Positions 25,610-34,116 are shown, numbered from the stretch's first letter. The stretch: 45,312 bases of DNA from Peribacillus muralis (GCF_001439925.1 NZ_LMBV01000029.1:1234-46545), one strand, 5' to 3'. A program made the numbers and translations. Notes: generated by a model from the sequence alone, not told the origin.

Positions 25610-26044
25610 GTGGACAAACAACAATCGATTAAGACACTGAATAAATTCTTACAGGGATTATACATGGGCGACCACAGTTATGGACATTTTATAAAAAAAC
25701 TGCAAGATTCTCCATTAAAGGAGTCGTTTATTTCCATTCAGCAGGACCAAAAAAAACATGCGGCACGGATCTCAGAAAGGATTCAAATTCTTGGCGGTAC
25801 ACCTGTAACGAGTGAAGGAGTCATTGGCAAGGTTGAAGGGGTAATTGGAAATATATTCGAAAAGTACAATACAGACGAGGAAATTGTTAAACATGCCATA
25901 AAAGGAGAAAATATATATGGGATAAGAATGTCTGAAGACCTGGTAAGGGATAAGCTTGATGAAGAAAGCCTGAGACTGGTTCAAGAAATTCTTGATCAAG
26001 ACAGAGAACATGTGGATTATTTAAAGTCCCTTCTACATTCCTAG
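25610..26044 (+). CDS. DUF2383 ferritin-like-fold protein
   Basis: The 144-residue, mostly helical protein is of the DUF2383/PA2169 type: LNKFLQGLYMGDHSYGHFIK, FISIQQDQKKHAARISERIQ, ILGGTP, and DEESLRLVQEILDQDREHVD before YLKSLL. A four-helix-bundle fold is expected from the family; function is unknown, though members often accompany stress genes. GTG 25610 is the start with GAAGGAG upstream. It is near the GSP17M gene but separated by a terminator. A weak hairpin AGCTACTGAT/ATCAGTAGCT (26120-26143) lies downstream. Confidence 0.85.
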   Translation: MDKQQSIKTLNKFLQGLYMGDHSYGHFIKKLQDSPLKESFISIQQDQKKHAARISERIQILGGTPVTSEGVIGKVEGVIGNIFEKYNTDEEIVKHAIKGENIYGIRMSEDLVRDKLDEESLRLVQEILDQDREHVDYLKSLLHS

Positions 26045-26207
26045 ATCAGCCTTCTTCAAGGAAGGTAATTTCATCAAGAACGTTCGACAACATAGATACT
26101 CCGACTCATTTATTATGAAAGCTACTGATTGATATCAGTAGCTATTTATATCTTTATTGAAGCATGTTTTTCTATGATTGTCATATATTAACGACATGTT
26201 TACTTGT

Positions 26208-27140
26208 TCAATAGCCCTTATTTACCTGTACTTGGTTGTCTAGTGGTTCTTCTTTTTCTATTTTCGAAAGCGTTTGTAAAAAACATTCCACCCCTTCTTC
26301 CGGTGAAGTGATGGCTGATATGTGAGGTGTGATGAATATGTCAGGATGTTCCCAAAGCCATGATGTTTCCGGCAACGGCTCCACTCCAACCACATCTAAA
26401 ATAGCCTTACGGACCCGATTCATCCGGAGCGCTTCCCTTAAAGCCATTTCGTCGACCGTTCCCCCTCTTCCGATATTCATGAACCCGCTTCCGTTCAGTT
26501 GATTGAAAAAATCTCCATTAAATAGCCTGGAAGTTTGTTTAGTTAATGGAAGTGTACTAATGATCCAATCTGCATCCATCAACAGATCTGGAACATCCTC
26601 TGACTTCAACACATCCTCAAAATGCTTGGCCGCTTTTCCGCTTCGTGACACTCCCGAAACCCTTATCCCAAATGAAGAAAGAATCCGCGCGATTTCCTGC
26701 CCGATCTCCCCAGTGCCGTAGATGACAACATGTAGGGTATTTAGTAATCGAGGTTCCGCCTGCCTCCACTGTTTTTGACGTTTTAATCGGGCAAATTCAT
26801 CATGCATTTGAACATCCTTTAATATATAGCTTAAACAATATTCCCCAATTCTTTGCCCAAACGAACCAATTGTCCGAGTAAGTACCACTCGTTCGTCCCA
26901 CTTTCGTTCAAATAAATACTTATCGACCCCTGCCCCTGTCGAGTGGACCCATTTTACGTTTCCGAACTCGAAATTGGCGGTAGGCGATAGACTTACATAC
27001 GCATCTGCCCACAAAAAATCATCATGTGATACAACATCTTCTTTAAGAAAACGAAATTGTTTGGACAAGTTCTTGGATGTTAAAATGCTCTCCATTTCTT
27101 TATAAATATGACCGGTAATTAAAATGTTTTCTATGTTCAA
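26208..27140 (-). CDS. NAD-dependent D-2-hydroxyacid dehydrogenase
   Basis: The 310-residue enzyme has a Rossmann motif VVIYGTGEIGQEIA (142-147). The catalytic triad is visible as Arg225 (NIGRGGTVDE), Glu254 (VGVEPLPE) and His273 (TPHISA). It most resembles the glyoxylate/hydroxypyruvate reductase-like (GhrA-like) branch. It reduces a 2-oxoacid with NAD(P)H; the substrate is not certain. TTG 27140 is the start with AGGGAGGG upstream. A stand-alone gene. Confidence 0.94.
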   Translation of the reverse strand: MNIENILITGHIYKEMESILTSKNLSKQFRFLKEDVVSHDDFLWADAYVSLSPTANFEFGNVKWVHSTGAGVDKYLFERKWDERVVLTRTIGSFGQRIGEYCLSYILKDVQMHDEFARLKRQKQWRQAEPRLLNTLHVVIYGTGEIGQEIARILSSFGIRVSGVSRSGKAAKHFEDVLKSEDVPDLLMDADWIISTLPLTKQTSRLFNGDFFNQLNGSGFMNIGRGGTVDEMALREALRMNRVRKAILDVVGVEPLPETSWLWEHPDIFITPHISAITSPEEGVECFLQTLSKIEKEEPLDNQVQVNKGY

Positions 27141-27456
27141 ATTTATCCCTCCCTATGTATAAGTCCTATTATAAATGGTATATCCAGCTATGCTAGTTTT
27201 TACTTTATATTAACGTTCAATCCACTCAGTATACATATCCTGTCAAGTTCCTTCCTAACTTGCTGCTAGGTAGCCTTTCACTTCCTCCTCCTTGCCTCCC
27301 TACAAAGTTTCATAGGAAAGCTTTAATGAATGGGCTTCAATTTATTTTCATGCTGTATTAATGGAGGAAAACAATTTTATTCATCGCTAGAAAATCCCGC
27401 CAAAAAAACCGATTTCCAGGGCAAGTAATCGGTTCCAATCTTTGCTTTTCTTTTTA
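27141..27456. other. Intergenic with the azlCD terminator
   Basis: AACCGATT (27407-27414) pairs with AATCGGTT (27427-27434), with A's at 27402-27408, giving a minus-strand terminator for azlD. Nothing else is recognisable. Confidence 0.65.
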
Positions 27457-27786
27457 TTAAGGAACTGCCCAGCGTAAAAACATAAATAAAATGACGCCCG
27501 AGAGTACGGTTGCCAGTAAACTACGTGTCTTTATCGCAATTAAAAAAGTGGGAATGGCCGCTAAAAGGTGTACATTATCGGTTATAGAAGGAAACTTTCC
27601 ATCATGAATCAATATTTCCTGACCTATCAACGCTGCCATAACAGAAATAGGAACATAATTTAACCATCGCAATCCCCACTCTGGTAATTCAATCCGGCTA
27701 AGAATCATTAATGGCAGTACCCTTGGGATGAACGTTACGATAGCCGCTCCTACAATTACCAAAAAAACACCCAAGCTTATTTCCAT
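27457..27786 (-). CDS. azlD: Branched-chain amino acid exporter small subunit AzlD
   Basis: The 109-residue protein has three to four membrane helices and the AzlD pattern FIPRVLPLMILSRIELPEWG, WLNYVPISVMAALIGQEIL, AAIPTFLIAIKTRSLLATVL. With AzlC it forms an LIV-E type exporter for branched-chain amino acids or analogues such as azaleucine. The start overlaps the azlC end by 10 nt, so translation is coupled. Confidence 0.94.
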   Translation of the reverse strand: MEISLGVFLVIVGAAIVTFIPRVLPLMILSRIELPEWGLRWLNYVPISVMAALIGQEILIHDGKFPSITDNVHLLAAIPTFLIAIKTRSLLATVLSGVILFMFLRWAVP

Positions 27787-28511
27787 TTTTCCACCACCAT
27801 CCCTATCGTTGAGGCAATGACTGTAGCGACAATGATTGCCATACTGCTGGACATGACCAAAGAGCTTCCCACAGCAACGACAACTGCAATTATAGCCACA
27901 GCTACATCTCTTTTGATTTTACTTCTGCCTAATATAGACAGCACGAGAATGCCGATGAACATGGCCGGCAATGCAAATTCCAGGCCGAATTTTTCAGGGT
28001 CTGAAATCCATTGGGCCAGAAGAGCTCCTGCCATATTGGCGATAAACCAATTTAAATAGGCAGTTATATTGAGGCCATGCATCCACTTTTCACTAATGTT
28101 TGTCTTTTTCGCAGTTTGGTTAATAGCCACACCAAATGTCTCATCCGTGAGCAAAGCCCCTACAAACATGTTCCTCAGTGGAGAAAGATGACGAAAATAC
28201 GGCGATAGCGCTGCACTGAGTAAAAGGTGACGCAAATTGACAAATAATATGGTAATAATAATAGCCATGGGTGAACTGCCTGCTGCGATCATTCCTGCCG
28301 CAATGAATTGAGCTGATCCAGCATAAAGTACCAAACTCATCAACGCAATCTCTGCCATGCTTAAACCCGCTGTTTTTTGAACTACGCCAGCGGCTAACCC
28401 AATACTTAAATAACCGAGCAACGTAGGAACGCAATCTTTCACCCCTTTCATAAAACGATCTTCATCTCGTGGTAATGCAGTTGTCTCCACATGGACGTTC
28501 TCTAGACTCAC
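27777..28511 (-). CDS. azlC: Branched-chain amino acid exporter large subunit AzlC
   Basis: The 244-residue membrane protein has the AzlC signature CVPTLLGYLSIGLAAGVVQK, VLYAGSAQFIAAGMIAAG, FVNLRHLLLSAALSPYF and FVGALLTDETFGVAI. It works with AzlD in the membrane. GTG 28511 is the start (AAGGAGG upstream). A perfect dyad GAAAACGTTTTC lies about 140 nt upstream and may be a CcpA or LacI-type site. No Lrp/AzlB-like regulator is adjacent. Confidence 0.95.
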   Translation of the reverse strand: MSLENVHVETTALPRDEDRFMKGVKDCVPTLLGYLSIGLAAGVVQKTAGLSMAEIALMSLVLYAGSAQFIAAGMIAAGSSPMAIIITILFVNLRHLLLSAALSPYFRHLSPLRNMFVGALLTDETFGVAINQTAKKTNISEKWMHGLNITAYLNWFIANMAGALLAQWISDPEKFGLEFALPAMFIGILVLSILGRSKIKRDVAVAIIAVVVAVGSSLVMSSSMAIIVATVIASTIGMVVEKWK

Positions 28512-28648
28512 CTTACTTCCTCCTTACTCTACATTTTTCAACTTAAGGTATAACGCTTCAGCATACTGGATTTTACCTATACCCTCGTTGCCGGCCAGAG
28601 GGCTTCCACTTTCTAGAACCCATTTCTTTCATGCCCACTTAGCTACAA

Positions 28649-28660
28649 GAAAACGTTTTC
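28649..28660. promoter_or_regulatory. cre-like palindrome upstream of azlCD
   Basis: GAAAACGTTTTC, a perfect 12-bp dyad centred on CG. It departs from the cre consensus at the outer positions, so CcpA binding is only possible. Confidence 0.35.
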
Positions 28661-28784
28661 CTGTTTTTGTCGTTCATTCATTATATTAGTAGTTAGTATA
28701 ATACTTACTTAGCAAACTTTCAAACCTTCCCCCTAAATCATTAGTTGAATATTTTCATCAAAAAAACGCGCTTCTTTCTTCCAT

Positions 28785-28832
28785 TAAAAATACGCTATTC
28801 CTTCCGGTATTTCTACAGAAGGAATAGCGTAT
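28785..28832 (-). terminator. Terminator of the GC-rich acetyltransferase gene
   Basis: A perfect 15-bp stem ATACGCTATTCCTTC (28790-28804) / GAAGGAATAGCGTAT (28818-28832). A's on the left give the U tract on the minus strand. Confidence 0.8.
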
Positions 28833-28881
28833 TTGTTAAGAAGGGTGATTGCGTCATCAAAACATATCAAATCTTCTTTTT

Positions 28882-29532
28882 TTATATCCTTTGCTGCTTC
28901 TTCTGAAGAATGTTCTTATGAACATCTGGCCATTCACTAGCTACAATTGAATAATAAGCTGTATCCCTGATACCGCCATCACTAGCAGGGACGTGTGCCC
29001 TGCGCACACCTTCAAAAGTGGCGCCAAGCCTTTGTATGGCGGAACGGGAACGTACATTTCGCGCATCGGTCTTCAACGTGACCCTGATCGTTTGCCACAA
29101 GTCAAACGCATGGGCAAGCATCAATAACTTGCATTCCGTGTTGACACCAGTGCGCTGGGCCGAGGCTGCATACCAAGTGCTGCCTATCTCCGCCACTGTT
29201 GGCGGGTTTGGATTGGCAGGTGATGTGCCTTTGGATGCTCCTGGTGGCCATGACGGAGGCCATGTGAACACTTCAAGGTCAAGAAACCTGGTCGTTCCGA
29301 CAATCCTGCCCGTATCATTATGGCGAACAACGAACGGCAACACGCTTCCTTCCGAGTGGGCCTTCAAGGCTCCTTCAATATATCGTTCAGTTTCTTCCAG
29401 TCCATCAGGCACGTTGGTATAACGATAGGTAGACCTATCTTCCGACGCTGCCTCGCAAAGGTCATGGACATGATCAAGAGTCATGGGCTCTAAGCAGACT
29501 AGATGACCACGAAGCGTAACCGGCTTTAACAT
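28882..29532 (-). CDS. GNAT acetyltransferase (RimJ/RimL type), GC-rich
   Basis: The 216-residue protein has the RimL-like opening TLRGHLVCLEPMTLDHVHDL, an acetyl-CoA site region around TVAEIGSTWYAASAQRTGVN and NVRSRSAIQRLGATFEGVRR. A proline-rich insert (TWPPSWPPGASKGTSPANPN) sits between the two central strands. Base composition is clearly higher in GC than neighbours (one 60-nt stretch counted at 60%), suggesting acquisition from another lineage. It probably acetylates a protein N-terminus or small amine. AAGGAG precedes the ATG. Confidence 0.9.
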   Translation of the reverse strand: MLKPVTLRGHLVCLEPMTLDHVHDLCEAASEDRSTYRYTNVPDGLEETERYIEGALKAHSEGSVLPFVVRHNDTGRIVGTTRFLDLEVFTWPPSWPPGASKGTSPANPNPPTVAEIGSTWYAASAQRTGVNTECKLLMLAHAFDLWQTIRVTLKTDARNVRSRSAIQRLGATFEGVRRAHVPASDGGIRDTAYYSIVASEWPDVHKNILQKKQQRI

Positions 29533-29721
29533 GGGAGCATCTCCTTCGATTTGTTTGTTTTTCGTTCAGAATCCATATTTTATCATTATCTACTATCCCG
29601 TAATAATGGATAAAAAATAAATTCCACTTCAACCCGTAATTCCTCCTGAATCTCTTCATTTATATGTGCTATGCCTGAATTGAAGCTGTTAACCTTAACC
29701 AAAACCTATGGAGTACTGTGA

Positions 29722-30069
29722 TCAGTGTTCGTGGTACATATGTTTAAGCTTCTCTTGATCGGATACATGAATCCAAGGGAGATCCATATGGTCTAGATTA
29801 TTGCCGGGCGTAATTATCCGGCTATTTAATAGTTCATAGATACAATCATTCATTAAACGCATATCTTCATCGGATATTTTCCTATTATAAGTTGCAGCAG
29901 CTCCACTGATATGTTCAGTGACACCGCTAATCAGCCCGCGCTGCTTCAAAGAACTTCCAATCACTTCTCTAATGGCCGCCAGACTAGTCAAAGGGAATAC
30001 ACTCAGATGTCGAACAATCATTTTTAATATATCATCTTTAGTTAAATCCATTTCATTATGATTCCGCAT
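29722..30069 (-). CDS. Orphan winged-helix-like protein of unknown function
   Basis: The 115-residue soluble protein starts at ATG 30069 (AAAGGGGG upstream). The C-terminal half, DEDMRLMNDCIYELLNSRII followed by TPGNNLDHMDLPWIHVSDQE, has the form of the ELxxxGxxxPG...PWxxxT/S winged-helix module that is common at the end of larger accessory and defence proteins; here it stands alone. I do not recognise a named family. It is divergent from the first small paralogue at 30384. Confidence 0.6.
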   Translation of the reverse strand: MRNHNEMDLTKDDILKMIVRHLSVFPLTSLAAIREVIGSSLKQRGLISGVTEHISGAAATYNRKISDEDMRLMNDCIYELLNSRIITPGNNLDHMDLPWIHVSDQEKLKHMYHEH

Positions 30070-30342
30070 TTCAACAACCCCCTTTTGTCAAAATATTCTC
30101 CATACAAAAGGGTTTTACCTCCTTTATCCATAAAGAAAGACAATATCAGGTACAATTAATGGGAACCGTTCCCTTTACCCCTTGAATGTTGGCGTCATCT
30201 ATTTTAAGAGAGCATATTATTTATCTATGTACTTTCTATATCGTTATGGACGTTTTAGCAGATAGATTCATTTTTATCTTAATTGTGCCCCTCTGGATTT
30301 TCGAGGGCATTATACTAATCTTGCCACATCATTAACTCGGTA

Positions 30343-30358
30343 TGGTATAATATACCTG
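30343..30358 (+). promoter_or_regulatory. Palindromic extended -10 promoter, copy 1
   Basis: TGGTATAATATACCTG, containing TGnTATAAT and the dyad GGTATA-A-TATACC. It is identical over 16 nt to the element at 34897. It lies 25 nt upstream of the ATG. Confidence 0.7.
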
Positions 30359-30383
30359 TATAAATAAAAAAGGAAGTGTATAA

Positions 30384-30686
30384 ATGACTAATTCACAAAA
30401 AATTAAAGATGTTCTGGTTCAGATAAAAATTGACGCTCAAACAATCGATCCTGATTCAAACACGATTGAAAATCACGATTTGATATTAATTGGCGAGAAG
30501 TTCAACAAAATCGACAGCATAGAATTTTGTCATAGCTTGAAAGAAATTCATGAAATTGATATCTCCTATGCAGATTTACTGAATATCATCCCTATTGTAT
30601 GCAATGCCCTTAATATGAAAAATGAGCCCGCGTTTTTTGGAGAAGATACTAGCAAATTAGCAGGATACTATATTGAACTATTTTAA
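30384..30686 (+). CDS. Small orphan protein, paralogue of the 34936 gene
   Basis: The 100-residue, acidic, soluble protein follows AGGAAGTG. It aligns along its whole length with the protein at 34936-35244. Shared blocks are (I/T)xxVLxxxK..A.TID, then DLILIGEKFNKIDSIEFCHSLK aligned with DMIIGGARFNKISTIELEHSLK, then IIP..CNALNMK aligned with LIPQACHALGMK, and a YIELF / TIDLF ending. I know no family for it. Both genes have the same 16-nt promoter element, so they are a duplicated gene-plus-promoter unit. Confidence 0.75.
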   Translation: MTNSQKIKDVLVQIKIDAQTIDPDSNTIENHDLILIGEKFNKIDSIEFCHSLKEIHEIDISYADLLNIIPIVCNALNMKNEPAFFGEDTSKLAGYYIELF

Positions 30687-30947
30687 TACAGTCGCCGAAA
30701 TGGGTTTGATTTACTCTCATTTACAACGACTTTCCTTAAGAACATTTTATGGCTAATTGTCTGTGGGGGTTTTATGCTTTTCACTCACTTTTTTCAACAT
30801 CCTGCCCCCGCTCTGACAACAAGACCTCCCCGTATTACCTAACTCCTTATGGATCATACTCCTTACAATTATTGGTCCATATACTATTTTATTTGCACCT
30901 CATCTTCTGGACATTCTCTTTGAGAAAGCGCCTTTTTGTTGTTTTTT

Positions 30948-31823
30948 TCAATTTGCTCCTGACGACCGATATATCTCCTCAATTGTCTGTCCCTTTGCCC
31001 GTGCAAGGATCTCAATTCGTACCATAAGCTGTTTTTCAGAGTATTTTCTAATTTCAGATCTGTATTGCTTTAATTTTTCCCCCTCGCCAATAACGCCCTC
31101 AGCGTTTAAGCAGACAGAAAGTGGTGTCAATTCTTCGAGCTTTTTGACCACCCGATCAAACAGATGAGGATGTTCACAAATCATGCGCTGAAGTAGAAAT
31201 GTTCCATATGCAATATGCCTTGATTCATCTTTCTTTAAGTGATCGATTCCCTCGATAAGGCCAGGCATTTTACCAATCGTTTTCAGTCCATCGTAAAATG
31301 ATTTATATCCCGTTTCAGCCAATACACCTTCTACGAACATATTGTATACTGTTGCTGCGTCGGCTATTGCTTCGGGTGTCTGTTCATGCCATAGACGCTC
31401 CATTGTTTCGGGTAAGATTTCATAAAATATCTTACGATAGCTAGTTGAATGCAGGTGGGAAAGATCACCTTTTTCATCAATAGCATTCAAAACGAGCCGA
31501 AAAAACTCAGTATGTTTAGCTTCATCATATAAAAATGTAGTCAGGAACATCTCTTCCTCCAGCCTACCTTCTCCCGCAATCACCCGAAGCAATGGAAGTA
31601 AGTCAAGCGTAACCGCTTCTTCCCCTCCCTGAAATTGGGCAAGAAGTCTTAACATCCAGTCTTTTTCTTTAACGGATAGTGTTTTCCAGTCTTCTTGATC
31701 TTGTGAAAAATTAATATGCTGTGGATTCCAAATTCCAAACTTTTTTGCTTTTTGATACAACTGGTACGGAAAAGAATCTTCCATTAATCCTTTCGAGCTC
31801 GTCGTTAAAAGTTTCTTTCTCAC
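30948..31823 (-). CDS. R2-like ligand-binding oxidase (R2lox)
   Basis: The 291-residue ferritin-like protein matches Geobacillus-type R2lox in length and motifs. Metal ligands read as Glu69 (GGEEAVTLD), Glu101/His104 (YDEAKHTEFF), Glu165 (VYNMFVEG) and Glu200/His203 (KKDESRHIAYG). Val71 and Tyr160 correspond to the residues that form the Val-Tyr ether crosslink at the Mn/Fe site. R2lox binds a long-chain fatty-acid-like ligand and performs two-electron oxidation; the physiological reaction is unknown. GTG 31823 with AAGGAGG upstream. A stand-alone gene. Confidence 0.93.
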   Translation of the reverse strand: MRKKLLTTSSKGLMEDSFPYQLYQKAKKFGIWNPQHINFSQDQEDWKTLSVKEKDWMLRLLAQFQGGEEAVTLDLLPLLRVIAGEGRLEEEMFLTTFLYDEAKHTEFFRLVLNAIDEKGDLSHLHSTSYRKIFYEILPETMERLWHEQTPEAIADAATVYNMFVEGVLAETGYKSFYDGLKTIGKMPGLIEGIDHLKKDESRHIAYGTFLLQRMICEHPHLFDRVVKKLEELTPLSVCLNAEGVIGEGEKLKQYRSEIRKYSEKQLMVRIEILARAKGQTIEEIYRSSGAN

Positions 31824-32076
31824 ATATATTCCTCCTTGTTATGTATCAGTTTATGCAAAGAAGAAAATATACGTTTGGACAAAGCATTTTTAGGCACGAA
31901 AAAAACCCGCATCCTTCTTCGCAAAAATAGTCACTAATCCTCCAGCAAGAATGCCGAAGGAATTTCACCAAACATCACTCCGAAACCAAAAAGCATTCCA
32001 GAATGTTCCGTTACATCACGGAGTGACTACTCCAGTAAATTACTGTGCTGATATCTTTTATTTCCAACCTATCTCA
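31824..32076 (-). other. Intergenic with possible frameshifted coding scrap
   Basis: The minus strand reads EHSGMLFGFGVMFGEIPS in one frame and, shifted, FGILAGGLVTIFAKKDAGFF before a stop near 31891. Together they look like the end of a small membrane protein, but no family is recognised. Treat it as a possible remnant. Confidence 0.25.
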
Positions 32077-32077
32077 T

Positions 32078-32111
32078 AAAAAAAAGCTTCCGCACAATCC
32101 CTTGTACGGAA
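32078..32111 (-). terminator. Terminator of the second acetyltransferase
   Basis: TTCCGCACAA (32088-32097) and TTGTACGGAA (32102-32111) pair with one G-U on the minus strand. A8 at 32078-32085 gives the U tract. Confidence 0.8.
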
Positions 32112-32133
32112 ACTAACCATAAGATATTTGTTT

Positions 32134-32658
32134 TCAATTTAACAAAGAATAAATATTGGCATCAAATGGAACGTTATTCTGATACATATAATTTCTCAAT
32201 AGCCCTTCTCTTTTAAAGCCTAGTTTTGCTAATACTTTACTCGATGCTTTATTTTCAATAAAGACAACTGCTCCAATACGCATCAACCCCAGCTCATTAA
32301 ATCCATAGGAAATCACTTCTCTAACAGCTTCTGATGCATATCCTTGACCCCAATGTTCAGAAAAAAGAGCATAGCTGATATCCGCTCGCTTATGTTCTTG
32401 AGACCAATCTTGAAACCCAATAGTACCGATAATACCATCCGTACCTTTGCGCTCAATTCCCCATTTCATACCATTTTTATCATCGTAATTTTTCGAAAAA
32501 TTCCTGACAATTTGTTTCACCTGATCAATACTCGTCAATGGCTTTTGTCCGTAATACCGTAATACATCCGCACTAGAAAAACACTTTAAAATATTTGGTG
32601 CATCCTCTTCAATAAGTTCTCTCAAGACTAACCGTTCGGTTGCTAATATAGGGAACAT
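32134..32658 (-). CDS. GNAT acetyltransferase (RimJ/RimL type)
   Basis: The 174-residue protein has ILATERLVLRELIEEDAPNI, GTIGFQDWSQEHKRADISYA, LFSEHWGQGYASEAVREVIS (acetyl-CoA loop) and ENKASSKVLAKLGFKREGLL. This is the standard alanine/serine-type protein N-acetyltransferase layout. The target is unknown. ATG 32658 is preferred, with AAAGGAGTGG upstream; the frame to 32685 lacks a site. GC is normal for the window, unlike the acetyltransferase at 28.9 kb. Confidence 0.93.
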   Translation of the reverse strand: MFPILATERLVLRELIEEDAPNILKCFSSADVLRYYGQKPLTSIDQVKQIVRNFSKNYDDKNGMKWGIERKGTDGIIGTIGFQDWSQEHKRADISYALFSEHWGQGYASEAVREVISYGFNELGLMRIGAVVFIENKASSKVLAKLGFKREGLLRNYMYQNNVPFDANIYSLLN

Positions 32659-32763
32659 AATCCCACTCCTTTTGTTTACACCCAATTTCCCTCATGTCCT
32701 TACATTATAAGGAAAATAACTAATATCAGTATACAACAAACCGTTTTTTTCGTTTATTAAGAG

Positions 32764-32904
32764 TGCTGTTTGCTCATACTTTGTTGCTATTCACGAAGTA
32801 ATACGGTGCGGTTGATTTCCCCTCCAAGCTCGCTTTCAGCGGTGCAGCTCCAATCGACCTTAAATACTTTCGTTTTAAACCAACAATCTTCACGATAAGA
32901 GCCA
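32764..32904 (+). repeat. Interspersed intergenic repeat, copy C (with GC-rich core remnant)
   Basis: Same block order as copies A and B. Between the two CTCCAA blocks it carries an extra 27 nt including AGCTCGCTTTCAGCGGTGCA. That looks like a collapsed version of the GC-rich core of the element at about 44.7 kb. Confidence 0.8.
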
Positions 32905-33032
32905 TAAAGAAAACTGCTCCTCCATCGTTTGAGTGCCTAACAATGGGGGTGCAGTTTTCACATTTGGGTTAGTTAACAGTAACTCACCTATACATCTTAA
33001 TGGTCCAGCAAGGACGATTCCTGCTGACCACA

Positions 33033-33854
33033 TTATGTCCCAATGTGTGGCCTTGTGGCAGTTTTCCCTTTAACCTGCTTTAACGTCGCAACTATAAGAA
33101 AGCTAACAATCACTAGTAAGAGCCATGAACTCACCTTTCCTAGATGAACGAGACTCCACGCATCAGTTTGGTTTGGGTATTCCCAAGCTCCAAAGAACGT
33201 TGCGATATTTTCGGCTATCCATATAAAAAATCCGATAAGTACAAAAGAAAGTGCGAGTGGCATGCGATAGCGGGTTCCATCAATCTCATATATGACCCAC
33301 GATTGCCAAAAGACGATAATGACAAGCCCGGATAGCACCCAACGAACGTCCAGCCAAAAATGATGGATGAAGAAATTCAAATAAATTGCAGCCGCAAGAG
33401 ATACAACCAATAAAAACGGTGGCCACTTAACCAATTCAACCTTTAGCCTTCTCCACGCCTGGCAAAGATAACTCGCTACACTTGCGTACATGAACCCGCT
33501 ATACAAAGGCACTCCAAAAATCTTCATATATCCTTCCTCTGGATAAGACCAGGAGCCCATATGTACCTTGAAAAGCTCAAGCGCAAGTCCTATAAGGTGG
33601 AACAACGTAATAACCTTAAGTTCATCCCGGGTTTCAAGCCCGGAACGCAGCATCAACCATTGCATCAGGAGGCAGATAATGAGCATCCAGTCATACCGTG
33701 GCAGGAAAGGGAGAGGCAGGAGTTTCGTTAAAGCCAAAGAGGCAAATATGACGACTGGAAACAAACATGATAAAGCCTGCTCCCAACCAAAACGACCGAG
33801 CTGTTTAAATGCTCTCATGAATTGTGACTCCGCTTTTTTAACGGTTACATGCAT
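33033..33854 (-). CDS. DUF817 integral membrane protein
   Basis: The 273-residue protein has about eight hydrophobic helices. DUF817 features are the charged and polar segments between helices: FKVHMGSWSYPEEGYMKIFG, VPLYSGFMYASVASYLCQAW and IAENIATFFGAWEYPNQTDA with WSLVHLGKVSSW. Function is unknown; a membrane enzyme or transporter of small hydrophobic compounds is possible. ATG 33854 has GAGGAGGGG upstream. Its start follows the XRE gene by 33 nt, so it may be co-transcribed with the DUF2975-XRE pair. Confidence 0.88.
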   Translation of the reverse strand: MHVTVKKAESQFMRAFKQLGRFGWEQALSCLFPVVIFASLALTKLLPLPFLPRYDWMLIICLLMQWLMLRSGLETRDELKVITLFHLIGLALELFKVHMGSWSYPEEGYMKIFGVPLYSGFMYASVASYLCQAWRRLKVELVKWPPFLLVVSLAAAIYLNFFIHHFWLDVRWVLSGLVIIVFWQSWVIYEIDGTRYRMPLALSFVLIGFFIWIAENIATFFGAWEYPNQTDAWSLVHLGKVSSWLLLVIVSFLIVATLKQVKGKTATRPHIGT

Positions 33855-33887
33855 AAGTACCCCTCCTCGCAGCATTTCCCTTTTCGT

Positions 33888-34106
33888 TTACTGTATATCT
33901 GCATCATTTCGGTATTCTATAATATCTCCGGGCTGACATTCCAAAGCTTTACAAATTGCCTCTAAAGTTGATAATCGAATCGCTTTTGCTTTTCCATTTT
34001 TCAAGATTGAAAGGTTTGCCATCGTTATCCCGACCCTCTCCGAAAGTTCCGTTACGCTCATTTTCCTTTTAGCTAGCATCACATCAATATTGATTATAAT
34101 TGCCAT
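33888..34106 (-). CDS. XRE-family regulator, YozG-like
   Basis: The 72-residue single-domain Cro/C1 helix-turn-helix protein reads IIINIDVMLAKRKMSVTELS, then ERVGITMANLSILKNGKAKA and ALECQPGDIIEY. ATG 34106 has GAGGTG upstream. The start lies 10 nt after the DUF2975 stop. This two-gene arrangement is widespread; the regulator is thought to control its own operon. The matching dyad ahead of the operon (34646-34666) is the likely site. Confidence 0.93.
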   Translation of the reverse strand: MAIIINIDVMLAKRKMSVTELSERVGITMANLSILKNGKAKAIRLSTLEAICKALECQPGDIIEYRNDADIQ

Positions 34107-34116
34107 ATCATTCACC

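Noticed and set aside
28555..28625. Riboswitch-like leader before azlCD (CCCTC/GAGGG hairpin with CCGGCAAC)
   Set aside because: Only short similarity to S-box or cobalamin motifs; the required helices and core motifs are missing.
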